Shown here: positions 1 to 12,500 of the stretch, one piece after another
How the letters are laid out: every line of letters starts with the position of its first letter
Numbering within the stretch: the first letter of the stretch is position 1
NCBI GenBank assembly: GCA_029876055.1
Contig: CM056876.1
Location: forward strand, 248,001-312,000
Origin: Madurella fahalii
Lineage: Eukaryota; Ascomycota; Sordariomycetes; Sordariales
Direction: 5' to 3'
DNA length: 64,000 nucleotides
Program-made: the position numbers and the translations under genes
Notes under the pieces: model-generated
What the model was told of the DNA's origin: nothing
Databases searched by the model: none
The model's input: only the letters and a program-made list of their open reading frames with translations

Positions 1-1
1 C

Positions 2-1447
2 CGCGGCCTCCTCAAACGCGAAGACTTCGAGACGGACCTCGTCTTCCGCGGGCTGATTGGCATCTACGACCCGCCGCGACCAGAGTCCCGGCCAAGCGTG
101 TTCAAGTGCCACCAAGCGGGCATAGGCGTGCACATGCTGACGGGCGACCACCCGGAAACTGCGCGAGCTATCGCCATCGAGGTCGGCATCCTTCCTGCTA
201 GGATGGAGATGATACGCGCAGATCTCGCCACGCACATGGTCATGACTGCCCACGACTTTGACAAGCTCACCGACGAGGAGCTCGATGCGCTTCCCGAGCT
301 CCCGCTCGTCGTGGCGCGGTGCGCGCCCAGCACCAAGGTCAGGATGATTGATGCCTTGCATCGGCGGGGCAAATTCGTTGCCATGACGGGAGACGGCGTG
401 AATGATAGTCCTAGCCTGAAAAGAGCCGATGTAGGTATCGCCATGGGCTTGGGCGGTAGCGATGTGGCCAAGTCTGCGTCGGATATTGTTCTGAGCGACG
501 ATAACTTCGCAAGTATCCTCAATGCAGTTGAGGAGGGCCGGCGCATCTTTGACAACGTCCAAAAGTTTATGCTGCATGTCTTGTCGGCGAACGTGGCTTT
601 CGTTACCACACTGATGGTGGGACTGGCGTACAAGGACGCGGGCGGGACGTCCATCTTCCAGATTACCCCCGTAGAGATTCTGTTCATGTTGCTTGTTGCT
701 GGTGCTTTCACTGAGACCGGTCTCGGGTTTGAGTCAGCGAGTAAGCATATCCTGAACAGGCCACCGCAGAGTGTAAGTTTACTGCTCGACTGAGCGAACT
801 AGAGGAATGGAATGCTAACAACAATGGGGGAATTTCAGCTCAAACACGGCGTCTTTACCAGCGAATTTCTGGCAGACCTCGCAGCATACGGCATAATCAT
901 GGCCATCTGCCTGCTGTGCTCTTTCATCATCGTCCTCTTCGGCTTCTACGACGGCGAGTTCGGGCACGACTGCAACCTGCGCTATTCCGACTCTTGTCTT
1001 GGCGTCTTCAAAGCCCGGTCGACTTGCTACACGGTTATGATCTGGATCTTTGTCTTCTTCGCCTGGGAGCTGGTTGACAACCGGCTGTCTTTCTTCCACG
1101 GCGCCTTCCGCAACACCAAGGCCTGGGCCACCCGGCTGTGGAAGAACACGTTCCTCTTTTGGTCGGTTGCCGCCGGCTTCTTGTCCGCCTTCCCCACGCT
1201 TTACATCCCCGTGCTTAACCGGCGCGTGTTTCTTCATGATAGGATCGATAAGGAGTGGGGAATTGTCTTTGCCATGACGGCGCTATTCTTCATCGGAGCA
1301 GAGCTGTGGAAGTGGGCGAAACGGGTGCACTTCAGACGCCAGAGCCTCATGGAGAAGAAGGGCGTCTCCATGTCCGAAGGTGATTTGGAGAAGAGGGTGT
1401 TTGAAAGGTTTTACCAGTCCGAGAGTGAGATGTCGATAGAGAAATAG
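2..1447 (+). CDS. ENA-type P-type cation ATPase (Na+/K+ efflux), C-terminal part, cut by the window edge
   Basis: This is the 3' part of a plasma-membrane P-type ATPase that exports Na+ or K+ at the cost of ATP. It is coded by exon 2..772 and exon 839..1447, with a 67-nt intron (GTAAGT...TTTCAG) that keeps phase 0 and removes an in-frame TGA; about 459 residues are visible. The nucleotide-binding/P-domain end shows the motif MLTGDHPETA and the hinge MTGDGVNDSP, followed by the membrane helices of the C-terminal half (M5-M10 region). The order 'VGIAMG..GSDVAKSASDIVLSDDNFASI' type spacing and the short tail fit the fungal ENA (type IID) subgroup rather than Ca2+ or H+ pumps. The N-terminal half, including the phosphorylated Asp, lies outside the window. 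The family call is firm; the choice between Na+ and K+ cannot be made from this part. Confidence 0.9.
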
Positions 1448-2290
1448 GGGTCGTCGTGATGGCTACCTTAATGGTCGGCTAGAAATCCGACACATTCAAT
1501 AATTTTGACATTAAAGCAGGTCTCATGGATCCTCTGATGAGCCGAGGCAAAGTATACTATGTTCCCCAGTGCGGTGCCGGTCCGAACCAGCGGCCAAACG
1601 TGGGTGGAAGTGAAAGACTCGTTGGCTACGGCAGCGGTCCGTCATTCCCCCGTTGTTTTCGGTCGACATTGTCTCAACCGAAGGATCAAGCAACATATCC
1701 GACGGAAGCGTCGGCACCTCACCCTAACTACTACATCTTTGCCAGGGGCACACGAGACCCGGTTGGCAAATGGGTCTCGGGATGAGATTTGTTCATTGGT
1801 AATTAGATACTAAATTAGATAATTCATATACCTTTTTCATTCCGAATGATAACCTTCGTCTCAGATGTCTGCTTCGAATTTTCAAGATATCAATAAGAAG
1901 ATCCTTTCAGCCTCCAGTCCTCTTCACCTTTCTACTTCTTGAATAAATAATAGAGATACCACCTAAGATACCAACCGGTTCAGCGCTTGTCGCTGTCTGG
2001 TGTATCAATGTGCTGTTGACAGATGCAGAGCATACGGCCAATCCCATCATTCTTTTCTTTCCTTTGTTTCTTTCCTTTTTTTTTCTTTTGTTGTTGTTGT
2101 TGAATTGTTATTTTGTTGGTAGCTCGCTCAGGGGCTTCTTCTGATGCTCGACCACAGGATTCGCCGTCTTCTTACTAACAGAACCGTTGAGTATGATATT
2201 GCGGAAGCTAGCAAAAGTAAAATTATCCAGAATGGACCCACTAAGCGAGTTCTTCCAGAATACACGCCGTTGGTTTCAACCTTGGTAACG
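1448..2290. other. Intergenic, AT-rich, no gene seen
   Basis: This stretch has only short open frames that overlap on opposite strands. A pyrimidine-rich run with GTT repeats lies around 2061-2105. Nothing coding can be supported. Confidence 0.6.
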
Positions 2291-4545
2291 TCATGGGAAC
2301 TGCGAACCGTCCCATCCAACGAGATCCCAGGATAAGTAATGATGAGAGCGATCACAGTAATAGCACGCTTGCCAACTATACGCGTCTACTTCCAAAATGA
2401 AAACAGTCCTGTGCTTCCTGCCGGCCGTTGTCACGGCAGCCCTTGCGTCGTCGCACAAACCGCCCGGTCCGCACGCCACAACCCAATCCTCCGCCAACCA
2501 ACCTGGATCTCCCGCGTGAGCAAGCCGTCGATATCGAGCCTCTCGCCCACCCACACATCCTTGTCTTCGTCGGCAATCCGCCCAAGTACACCGTCCATGG
2601 CTGCAACCAGGCACTGGGCGCTCACCTTAACGCTCCATTGCCAGCTTGACGCTTGGGTGGCTGTCGATCCATGGCAACACGCCTGTGATGCCGATGCCGC
2701 CTGCAATGAGAACTACACGGTCGCAGCTAAGCACAGCTGACGTCTTGTTGGGGTACGGCCCGTCCATTAGCGTCAGGAGCTCCGCGGCGCTACTGGGCAG
2801 GGATTTGGTCATCCCGCTCGACTTGCGGATGAAGAGGGTTAGACCGGCAGTTGTCTTTTTTATCGTGTGATGCACCACGGTGGTCCCCGCTCATGTTGCC
2901 ACTGCAGTTTTGGTCTCTTTCTCGATGTCGTTGCTCTCATGTCGCTCGACCTCGCCGTCGTCATTGGAGGAGCGGCCGGGCGCGGACGGTGACGATTGCT
3001 GCTGCCCGTGGAACAGGGATGTGGGCAAGACAGAGAACGGGTGGCTCTCCCATGGCCGCAGCGGTTTGATGGTCGGGAAATGAACGTAAACGTGACGGCC
3101 GGGCGCGGTGCCCCACCGGACGCCGTCGATATCGACGCGCACGTAACCGTCGCCGATCTCTATTACGTTGGCGCGTCGGATACTTGTCTTCACTATGCGC
3201 GCCAGTCGGGCCATACGGTCAAACACCCATACCCCAATAGCTATGTATATCCATGTAGCGAAGCCTGCACCCTCTGGTGGGAAGCGCAAAACAACGTGAT
3301 ACCAACAACCGACAATGATAATGACAGCAATGGCAATGTGGGCAAGAATATCTCATACCATTGCCGGCGGGTGTACAGGGTCGACACAAACAGGGTGGCG
3401 CAGCCGAGCACGGTGGCGACGACGCCCCAGGCCCAGTAGTCCAGCTAGGCTTGGGCGTCGTAGATACCCAGGTCCCTGTCTAGAATAACAGCGATGACCG
3501 AGTGGAGCAAAAGCTTGCAGTAGAACAGCCGAGAGACCCAGCGGTGGAGCAGTAGGTAGGTCGAGTGCGACCAGTTTGTCAGCCACAGCAAGATATTGTT
3601 GCGGCCTGCGAAGAGAATAACGAGCGGCGCCATGGCGTACGATAGCACCCCGGTGCGGTACATGAGAAAGCCAACCGTCTGCTGCCACTGGTTGAGCAGC
3701 CACAGATGGCTCGGGGCCGAGCGATAACCGATGGCTGTGACGAGCACGTTGAGCACTACCAGGAGCGCGATCAATAGCGCCTGTCCGACGGTGGGTGCGT
3801 TGCCCAAGAGGAATGGGAGTGGCCGTACATGGTATTTCCCGATGAGACCGGAATAGACCACATAAGGCCCAATCTTGTCCTGAACTGTGTTCATCCACGG
3901 GAGGTACCCGAGCAAGATGAGCACTATAAGCACCGCGAAGCCGGCAAGCAAGAGAATAAGTCTGTATTCTCGGTCAGAGGGATTGCCATTACTCAAGGGC
4001 TGTTAAAAGGAGGCAAACAAACCCGTAGGTGGACTGCATCGTGGACTCGTGGGCCATGACGATAGCCGTGTTGTAGACGGTCTCCCAATATTCCGGAGCT
4101 ATCGAGGTAGTGTTGAAAGTGTCCCCCGTGACCAGTTGCCGTGTTGGCGGGTCGGCCACGTTCAGCAGCTCCTCGGTGTAGCTCCATTTGGCTGGCACCG
4201 AGGCATCTCCTGTTGCCTCGTGCTCCCAGATAGCCTCGAGCCTGGATGTGGCCACCTCATACTCAGCGCACTTGGTGCTCAGGCACCAGGCCAGACTGGT
4301 CAGGTAGGCATTGTCATTGGCGCGGCATTCCGGAGACGTGTAGATTGGCGGACCATGGCTCTGCCCACCGTGGTCGCTGTAGTCGTCGACAGAATATTCC
4401 AGGCGGAGGTTCGCAAGCGAGCGGGTGCAGGCATAGGCGCAAGCCGGGTCGTCAATGGCGCTCGTAATGCCGGGAGGCCGGCTTGCGCCCAGCATAGCAC
4501 GCAGTTCAAGCTGAGAAGGAGAAAATATGGCGTCGATTCATCACG
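2291..4545 (-). pseudogene. Ferric/cupric reductase (FRE-type, FAD/NADPH flavocytochrome), multiply broken
   Basis: Reading down the minus strand gives every part of a fungal metalloreductase, but in changing frames. A signal-peptide-like start near 4545-4480 is followed by a Cys-rich extracellular domain (4480-3990), then the ferric-reductase membrane domain with HxxxxxxxH-type helices (3996-3290), the FAD motif HPFSVL (about 3035) and the NADPH motif IAGGIGITG (about 2680). The C-terminal block CGPGGLCDD sits near 2450, with the usual ending VDAYSW near 2390. A TAG at 3445-3447 falls where the frame stays open on both sides, and a TGA at 2891-2893 does the same. One-base shifts are needed near 3345, 2632 and 2487, and probably near 4475; a further frame change near 4000 could instead be an intron. 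The family normally moves electrons from NADPH through FAD and haem to extracellular Fe3+ or Cu2+. With this many breaks the copy cannot make the protein. Confidence 0.88.
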
Positions 4546-6319
4546 GTTCAGATGCTTACGCAGACGGTTCGTAGACCAGTTGTCCGAGGAAAGAACCGTA
4601 GGTTACATTTGGGGGAAGACGGCCGGCAGACCTTATCAAGGGGATACTTGATATAATGACAATGGATCCGTGCAGACGAGACAATGTAGATGGGTACCAA
4701 TCACCGCCACAGGGAGAGGAGAGTAACGCTTAACAGCAGGAGGCGCTGGATAATGAACGAGTATGCGCAAATTACGCACCGCATTTATGCGTGGCTGTCA
4801 TGCCGGAGGCTAGACCCGGCATTCCCAGGCCTATCCGTGAGCCTCAATCATCACCATCCCTTTCCCATTGGCTACTGTTTCCGGCAATCCCTTAGTGGCC
4901 CAATATTGAGATTCACGGTAGGGACTGTGTTTGGGATGCAAGCGTCATTCTCCCAGCTTGGTGGGAGTATAGGTGGTGTACAAGAAGATCTTAAAAGCAC
5001 CAGTACAGTATTATACTAACGGGACATCCCACTAAAGATTGTTTACCTTGCCGACCATTCGTTTTTGGGAATAGATACTTATGCCGAGCCTTAGCTTTAT
5101 CGACGGTACTAATAACCAACTAACAAAGCCACCCCACCGCTTCTGATTATGGCGTAAAACTCGACAATACTGCACTTGACAATTAGCAGATGAATAGGTA
5201 GCGATCGCACAGCGTAATTGATGCTCTCCGTAGCTCCCTTACAAAATCCCCGGAAACATCGCAGCCAGAATGGTGAAGATGCCGACAAGCACGGTAGGGT
5301 GTATGGATGTTGGCAAGTCAGTCACTAGACAATTGGCGATACCTAATTTGAGAGAGGGATTGAGAGGACATGGAAGGAATTGCACACCAAACCTGAATAC
5401 TAGGTGGGACCGGCGAACATGGTGTTCTACGCGCCGCACGCCAGGACGGCGGCAGATGTTTTCGCGGACATGCTTTGGATACTCGGCCCATGAGAACGGT
5501 TCTTGCAGAATGATTCTTACTACGTGCCCGGAACCTTGGAGAGGTTGGCGCGAATAACAATAAGCGTGATGCTGGCGCGGCCACGTCAGGTCCATGTATT
5601 CAGAAGGCCAATAGGAAAGCAAAAACAGCTTCCAGTGGCGACATCGGGGATGACGGGCAAAACGGCGGCATCGTACCCCATTGAAGGAGCACTATGGCTA
5701 CTCTGATAGTACCCATAATTATTCGCTCTTCGGCACAGGTATTGTACGAGGCGGTGGCACATGATCCGCTGTCTTGGTGTTACCGGATTCCTGATAAATA
5801 GCATTATGTTACTGGCGGGCGAGACGATGGGTGTGATATCTAATATAGGTGGATGCTGCTAGGCGGTGTCTCGGATGGCACCGGACTAGACTGACAAGTA
5901 ATCCACTGCCTTTGGGCAATAGTTGATTTGATCTCTTGATCCGAGACCGAATAAATCTCATATGGAGTTGATGTTATAGCGCTCAAGCCGCGGGATGTAA
6001 TGTTCTTAAGTGAATCGGAACTATGATCCCATGGTCACTGCCCAGCTCGTCAAAGCGACGAAAACCCCACATCCCAAATCTCATTTGGCCGTATCCCGTG
6101 CTGAGATCAATTGGGCTGAGACAATTGCGAGCCAATCACGTGCCAGCTGCAGACGCGGTCTCGCGGCGTGATTTTGTTAACTCTGACACTGCCGTCTTCC
6201 TTGAAACATTGCTTAAAAAAATCCAAAACCCGGCACTTTAAGACTAGGCAAAGTAATTACCCGATTCCTCACGCCAAAATTACGACTAGTCGAGCCCGAA
6301 CGCCGCCAACGTCTCTGCC
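4546..6319. other. Intergenic, no supported gene
   Basis: This stretch is about 1.8 kb of moderately AT-rich sequence with scattered short open frames. A minus-strand frame at 5239-5622 ends in a hydrophobic segment and might be a gene relic, but no motif identifies it. The last 150 bases would hold the promoter of the next gene. Confidence 0.5.
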
Positions 6320-7543
6320 ATGTTACAGGCAATCCGCCGGCAACGCGGTGCGCTTTGGTCTGATTATTTAGGTCAGGCAGTTCGGCGGTTTACGCACCAA
6401 CCTGTGCCGGGTGATGCGATCTACGTGCTCGGGGTGGGCAACCTGGGAAAATATGTTGCTCACTCGCTCATGAAGCAAGCTTCCAGTCCTGTTACCTTAC
6501 TTTTCCATCGACCAAGCCTAGAAGACCAGTGGCGGTCGGCGGGCAATGGGATACAATGCATCACGAATGGTATCCCCGATAAAAGATCTGGCTTTCGAGT
6601 CGAAGTACTGCCACCTTCGGCGCAATCACCCCAAAAACATACCAGCAAACAGTGTGCTCTCGATCCGATCAAGTACTTGATCGTGGCCACAAAAACCTAC
6701 ATGACAACCGGTGCTCTTGAGCTGGTAAAGGACCGATTAAATTCCGAGTCAAGTATCCTCTTCCTTCAAAATGGAATGGGTATGTTTGTTCAGCCCTCAC
6801 CTCCATACCACATTTGCATCGCTTCTAACGCTCCCCAAGGGACAATGGACGAAGCATCCGCCAAGATATTCCCGGATCCGAAAACGAGACCGTCATACTG
6901 GGCTGGAATTTGCAGCGCCGGGGTTTACAGCACCGACCCGTTCACGATTGTACATGCCGGGAAAGGGCCTTTGTTGGTTGGCCTCGTGGATGAAAGTCGA
7001 GGCATCCCAATGCAAGATCAGTATGCGGTATCGACTCAAAATGTTATGGTGCAACGTCTGTCGCGAGCCACCGTGCTAGAGACGAGCATCCTATCCACCG
7101 AGGCGATCAGGAAATCCCAGCTGCAGAAGCTTGTTGTTAACGCCATCATCAACCCGCTCACGGCCATTTTTCGTTGTCGAAACGGACAATTAGCTAGCAA
7201 CCCGCCAAGGCTCGCGGTGATGAAGTTGCTTCTCGAGGAGACGGGGCCAATCGTCCGGGCACTGATGCACCCACCTTCCGATATGTTTTCCAACCAGAAC
7301 TTATTCGACCTTGTTCTTTCTGTTGCTCATAAGACAGGTGCGAATACCAGTTCCATGTTACAAGACGTCAAAGCCGATAGAAGGACGGAGATCGACTACA
7401 TCAATGGCTATGTCGCTACCCAGGGCAAAAGACTAGGGCTGCCTCACGCCCATAACTCAACCGTGGTACGATTAGTCAAGGAGCGACGAGCTGTACAGGA
7501 TCATGACGTAGCGGCTCTGTTTCCAATAGGGGAGACTTGGTGA
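6320..7543 (+). CDS. Ketopantoate reductase (2-dehydropantoate 2-reductase, ApbA/PanE family)
   Basis: This is a single-exon gene of 407 residues starting at an ATG. The family reduces 2-dehydropantoate to pantoate with NADPH, a step in pantothenate and CoA synthesis. A nucleotide-binding motif GVGNLGKY follows a 30-residue Arg-rich leader, beginning the N-terminal Rossmann fold. The C-terminal helical domain carries the family's Lys/Asn helix (KLVVNAIINP) and the late signature SSMLQDVKADRRTEIDYING, in which Ser, Asp and Glu are the usual substrate and cofactor contacts. The basic leader could be a mitochondrial presequence. Fungal genomes hold several ApbA paralogues and not all are true ketopantoate reductases; related proteins act on other 2-oxo acids. 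The fold is clear; the substrate is inferred. Confidence 0.88.
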   Translation: MLQAIRRQRGALWSDYLGQAVRRFTHQPVPGDAIYVLGVGNLGKYVAHSLMKQASSPVTLLFHRPSLEDQWRSAGNGIQCITNGIPDKRSGFRVEVLPPSAQSPQKHTSKQCALDPIKYLIVATKTYMTTGALELVKDRLNSESSILFLQNGMGMFVQPSPPYHICIASNAPQGTMDEASAKIFPDPKTRPSYWAGICSAGVYSTDPFTIVHAGKGPLLVGLVDESRGIPMQDQYAVSTQNVMVQRLSRATVLETSILSTEAIRKSQLQKLVVNAIINPLTAIFRCRNGQLASNPPRLAVMKLLLEETGPIVRALMHPPSDMFSNQNLFDLVLSVAHKTGANTSSMLQDVKADRRTEIDYINGYVATQGKRLGLPHAHNSTVVRLVKERRAVQDHDVAALFPIGETW

Positions 7544-7600
7544 AGAAGGATGGCCTTTGGTGGCTTCTCAACAGTACTTCTTACGCAGTCACACTTAAAC

Positions 7601-7622
7601 TCTCTCTCTCTCTCTCTCTCTG
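7601..7622. repeat. (TC)n microsatellite
   Basis: About eleven TC units form an uninterrupted run in the short gap between the ketopantoate-reductase-like gene and the 3' end of the kinase gene on the other strand. Confidence 0.9.
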
Positions 7623-7661
7623 CTGTCACCCTCCGGCTTCCCCCTGACGAATCCAGTTACA

Positions 7662-9052
7662 TCACGCAGTGTCATGGTCTCGTCTTACATTCGTAGCTTG
7701 CGCGATGCGGTTGAAGTTTTGCTTCTCCCACTCCTCATACCCCCCAGGATACTTGTCGACCAAAGTTTGCATGGTGGCCATGAAGCTGGTATGTGGTCAG
7801 CGTTTAACACCGTCACAACGTCTCCATACAATGTACTCACTCCCGCCGGAACCTCTTTGACGAAGAATAGGCACATGATGAATGGATGTCGAAGCGACTG
7901 CAAAGTCGGGACATCAGCAACGTACACAATACACGAACAGCGAAGCCCCTACATTGAATACAGAGCGTTCCTGTCATCATGGTCTTCTTCCGGGGCGGAT
8001 ACTGGGAAGTAATTCTGGTACGCCTTGATATATGACTTTCCAAAGCGGTATCTCATCTGCCTCCAGGTACCGATCTCGTCTGTCAAGCGTCAGCAGGAGC
8101 ATTTGGACGCAAGAGGCGAGTTCTGACATTCGTTATGCGCATAGAACACGCACGCATCAAACACGATCGGCTTGCCGGTAGCGATATCCGTGCAGCAGTT
8201 TCCATACCACAAGTCACCGTGGATGATAACCGGTTCGATAGAGCGAAGGGAAGTCAACGGTCGAAGAAGACGAGGTATAACTTTATCATAAAGCTTTTTC
8301 ACGAGCTCGTCAAGCTCCTCGCTAGGCCCCTGCGCATCTCTTTCCAGCTCCAGCATTCGACGCATTCCCTGCGCGAAGTACTCCTCCCAAGTATCGCACC
8401 ACCTATTGTCCTGGGGTAGCGGTCCCATGTAGGTCGTTACGGGGAAGCCGTACTTCCCGTTAGGAGATACGGCACTCTTATGGAGCCTTGCAACCGAGGA
8501 GGTGAATGCTTCGATTTCAGGCAACTCTTCCACCATGTCACTGATGTGGATGTGGTATTAGCCACGCGATTGCAAAGCTTGATTCTGAAGATTGCAAAGA
8601 AGACTAACCGGAACTCGCACATGAAGAAGTGCATGTCGGGAATATCCTTGTAGGACCCCCACGCGCATGGCTTGGGGACGAAGTCTGGCACCGCAGCATA
8701 GAGTGCTGTCATAGATTCAAACTCGCCGTTCATCATCCGCATCCCGTGTTCGCCCAATGCAACCTTCAAGAAGTACGCCTGCTCTGACCCATCTGGCAGG
8801 TTCGTGGTGAGCTTAGCCGTCTGGGTCCAGAAGCTGGAGCCGTGGGGGGTGACGTCGACTACCCGAGAGCCCGGGGGCAGTTCTGCGTGGAGCAAGAAGA
8901 AAGAATTAGCACGGGATGGTTTTCCTCTCGCCCGATTCAATATGAAACTCTGACCGACTTTCCATGACGTTGGGATCAACCGTAGCAAAGGGGTTGGGTC
9001 CCTTCCGCGGCGGCGGGACGTATCCATCGCTACACTCTTTGACGTCGGGCAT
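7662..9052 (-). CDS. Fructosamine/ketosamine kinase-like protein (FN3K family)
   Basis: This six-exon gene was reconstructed as complement of 8959..9052, 8609..8882, 8128..8540, 7953..8079, 7841..7897 and 7662..7785 by matching splice sites and frame; the 1,089 coding nt close to 362 residues. The family phosphorylates ketosamines on glycated proteins so that the sugar adduct falls off. Visible marks are the N-terminal nucleotide-binding region with PPGSRVV and PHGSSFW, the ATP-lysine segment AYFLKVA, the catalytic loop IHGDLWYGN, the metal-binding FDAC block and the FYAHNEYE motif, which is only restored by splicing. Two donors are weak (GTCGGT in intron 1, GTCAGA in intron 3). The ATG chosen at 9052 gives a leader ending VDPNVM before the first intron; the in-frame alternative at 9027 does not join properly. 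The start lies 454 bp from the divergent NLR-like gene. Confidence 0.87.
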
Positions 9053-9506
9053 AGTCAATCGGTCGAAGTCTTTTTACCTTAGGCTCCAGAGAGGGGAACG
9101 ACACCTCGGATGGTTGGACTGGCGTTAAGGATATCAGTTCCAACGGACCAGGGTGTTGTAATTTCACTCCTCGCCTCAGGTCAAAATTTCGACCCCGCTC
9201 CAACATCTTGAGGCCTCCAACCAATAACGCCGCCTAACCGCCGCCCGCTTGCATGTTTGTCGTTCGAGCTCACGAATCATAAGTGTCCTTGCTCAGCAAA
9301 ATATGCGTGCACCCGCAGCCCTGTAACACGGTCGCCTACCACACAATCCCGCTCTTCGGCGCTTACCGCATACCTAGTGTGCTCTCTTCCCCACACAAAG
9401 GGCAGAGCGATCATGGTGCGAGGGACCAACAGAAGACCACGCAGACGGAGCCAGCTGCTCGGGTCAAGAGATTAATTTCGTTGGGTATTTCTTCTCCGTA
9501 TCTTAG

Positions 9507-12500
9507 ATGGAGTCCCAATGGTCTACTTCTAAGGCAGGGGCAGCAGGCGAGCCGGACCCCACCCCCGCCATCCACAAGGTATCTTGCAGGCCGAGATAAT
9601 CTCCACGAGTTGGAATTGACTTTTCACTGACTTGCTCCAGCTGTCCTCGGCTCAAACACTACCGCTGAAACCCTTGCCCTCTAATAGCTCCAAGATCCTT
9701 CGACGGGTTCTCTCCTTCCGTCCGAAGTCGGCCGACATTATCGGCCCAGCCTCCAACTTCAACCATCACGGCAGCCTTGGTCTTCATACCTTATTTACGC
9801 CCTCTGATCCGCTAATCGAGTATGTCTTCATTCACGGCCTGGGAGGTGGAAGCACACGAACCTGGTGCCTAGAGCCCGACCCGTCGTACTTCTGGCCCAA
9901 GGAGTGGCTTCCTCGTCACCCAGGCTTTCGCAATGTTCGGATTCACAGTTTCGGGTATGACTCGGATTGGAAGGCAAAGGGCCATTCGACCGCCACCGTG
10001 CATGACTTTGGTCAGGCGTTATTACTGGCACTTCGTACTTCGGAATGCTTCTCAACTGTAAGTCATTATTCAGCAAATAAACGGAGCTCGAGGGGAGCAC
10101 TCAGTCCTGACTCGGATGATATCATAGAATCCCATTGTTTTCGTCGCACATAGCATGGGCGGCATCGTCATCAAGGAGGCAAGCCTCTCCGATTGTCTAT
10201 TGACAGCTGTTGCCACATTCTTACCGTGCTACTCGGCGCCTAGGCTTATATCATGGCGCGACAAGACCCCTCGTGCCACGAACTAGCAAGCAGGATCGTA
10301 GCCACGGTCTTTCTCGCGACTCCACACAGGGGATCAGACTACGCCACTTATTTGAACAATATCCTCCGGGTCTCAGCTATGCACGGCGTACGAGCCTACA
10401 TATCGGATCTCGAACGAGTCAGCGCTAGCTTGATCAAAGTAAACGACACGTTTCGGCATTACTGCGACAAACTGACTCTGTACTCTTTTTTCGAAACTAG
10501 AGCCCTGGGCATAGGGGCTGCTGCATCAGCTCTCATTGTCCCAAAAGACTCAGCTATTATGGGCCTTCCAGGGGAACGGGTGTCCTTGATGTACGCCGAT
10601 CATCGTAGCATCTGCAAATTCGAGTCTCCGGATGATCCCGGCTTCATCACGCTGACTGAGGCCTTCAATACAATTAACAATGAGATATCCAAGCGCGGTA
10701 AGTAGTCGTTACTTCCCCCGCCCTCCACGCCTACAATTAGATGTTCGATCCGTACGGGCTGACACGATTATTTTGCTTTTTTTGTTTTTTCCCCTCCGCA
10801 GAGTCAGCCAAAATCTCGGATCACCTCTGGGGTCAGCTTCAGCAGATAGAGGCGTATCTCGGCATGCCCAAAGTCCCCGAAGATGACCTCAAAGACCTTG
10901 ACGATATTATCGTTGAAGGGTCATGCGACTGGTTTACCGATAGGACAGCATTTCAGATGTGGTTGAGCACAACACCCAGCTCAGGCCCAAAGCTTTACTG
11001 GGTCTATGCGAAGCCCGCCACGGGAAAATCAGTGCTGGCAAGCCACGTCATTAAAGCAATCAGTGCCTTCAACACGGATTGCAGCTATTATTTCTTCCGT
11101 CATGGTGACAAAGTTCGATCCACGCTCGCAGGATGTCTCCTATCCATTACCTACCAAATGGCCGTCCTGAATATCCATGTGCGGAAAAAACTGCTGCAGC
11201 TTATCGACCGCGGGGTTCGCTTCGAGCGAGAGAATGCGAAAAGTATCTGGAGAAAAATTCTTGAGCCTGTCCTAGTCAACAACGGAGCATTCCAACCTCA
11301 GTACTGGATCATGGACGCCTTGGACGAATGTTCCGACATTTCTTCCTTCTTCAGTATCCTCTCAAAGTTTGAACATCATATACCTGTTAAAGTTTTCATC
11401 ACCAGCCGTCGGCTAGAGAACATCACGGCAGGATTCGCGCAACTAGAACAAATACCCTCCATCGCGCCAGTCCTCTCCACCGAGATCCAAATGCAAGACA
11501 CCCGAGACTCCATTTTTCAGTACCTGGCGAATAACCAGCATAAAATTCATGCTGGAACGGAGCTGCAGAGGGCGGAGCTACTCGGCAAGATTATCGATAA
11601 AGCCCAAGGATGCTTCCTGTGGGTGCGCCTCGTTCTCGAGGAGCTGAGTACCGTGTGGACAATGAAGCAGATCGAGCGCGTATTAGACGATGTCCCGCAG
11701 GGAATGGACCTGCTATACTCCCGCGCCGTGGAACTGTTACTCGCTAGGCCATCTCACTCGGTTACCGTCGCGAAAGCGATCTTGATGTGGACTATCTGTG
11801 CGATCCGGCCACTCACCGTCGCGGAGCTGCAATCTGCTTTGCAGCTAGATATTGGAACGACTGTTCAGGACCCTGAGAATGCCATTCCTTCGCTCTGTTG
11901 TCAGCTGGTTCATGTTGATAAGAATGGAAGGGTCCTCATCGTTCACCTCACGGCTCGCACATTCCTACAAGAACGGGGCCTGGAGTCCCCCCTTACCTTC
12001 TGCCCTATTCCTGGGCACAGACGGATCCTTCAGGTCTGTCTGCAACTCCTGATCTCGGACGAAATGAAACCGCCAAAGAGTAGACGAGGGAGTGAGAAAG
12101 CCGGCGGCAAAAAACGACAGCATAAACAGCAGTCGGCGTTTCTGACCTACGCGGCACTCCACTTTTCCGAACACATGCGGAAAACGACGTCTAATAATAT
12201 TGTAGTGGGGCCCCTTCTCCACGAGTTTCTAGAGAAGAATGTCTTCACTTGGATCGAGTTTCTAGCCAAGCATGACAGCCTCCATGTCCTGGCCAGGACG
12301 GCGGACCTCATTAAGAACTATTACCAACGTCAGTCCAAGTATTTCCCACCGCTAGGAGAACAGATTCAGCTCGCCGATGCATGGACTGTTGACCTTCATC
12401 GCCTTGTGGCCAAATTTGGCACAGTTCTTGCTCGACGGCCATCATCCATCTACTCCCTCATACCTCCATTCTGCCCATCATCGTCCGCCATTGCAACCGT

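Noticed and set aside
5239..5622. Possible membrane-protein relic with end LVGIFTILAAMFPGIL
   Set aside because: A single hydrophobic patch with no family motif or splice structure is too weak to call.
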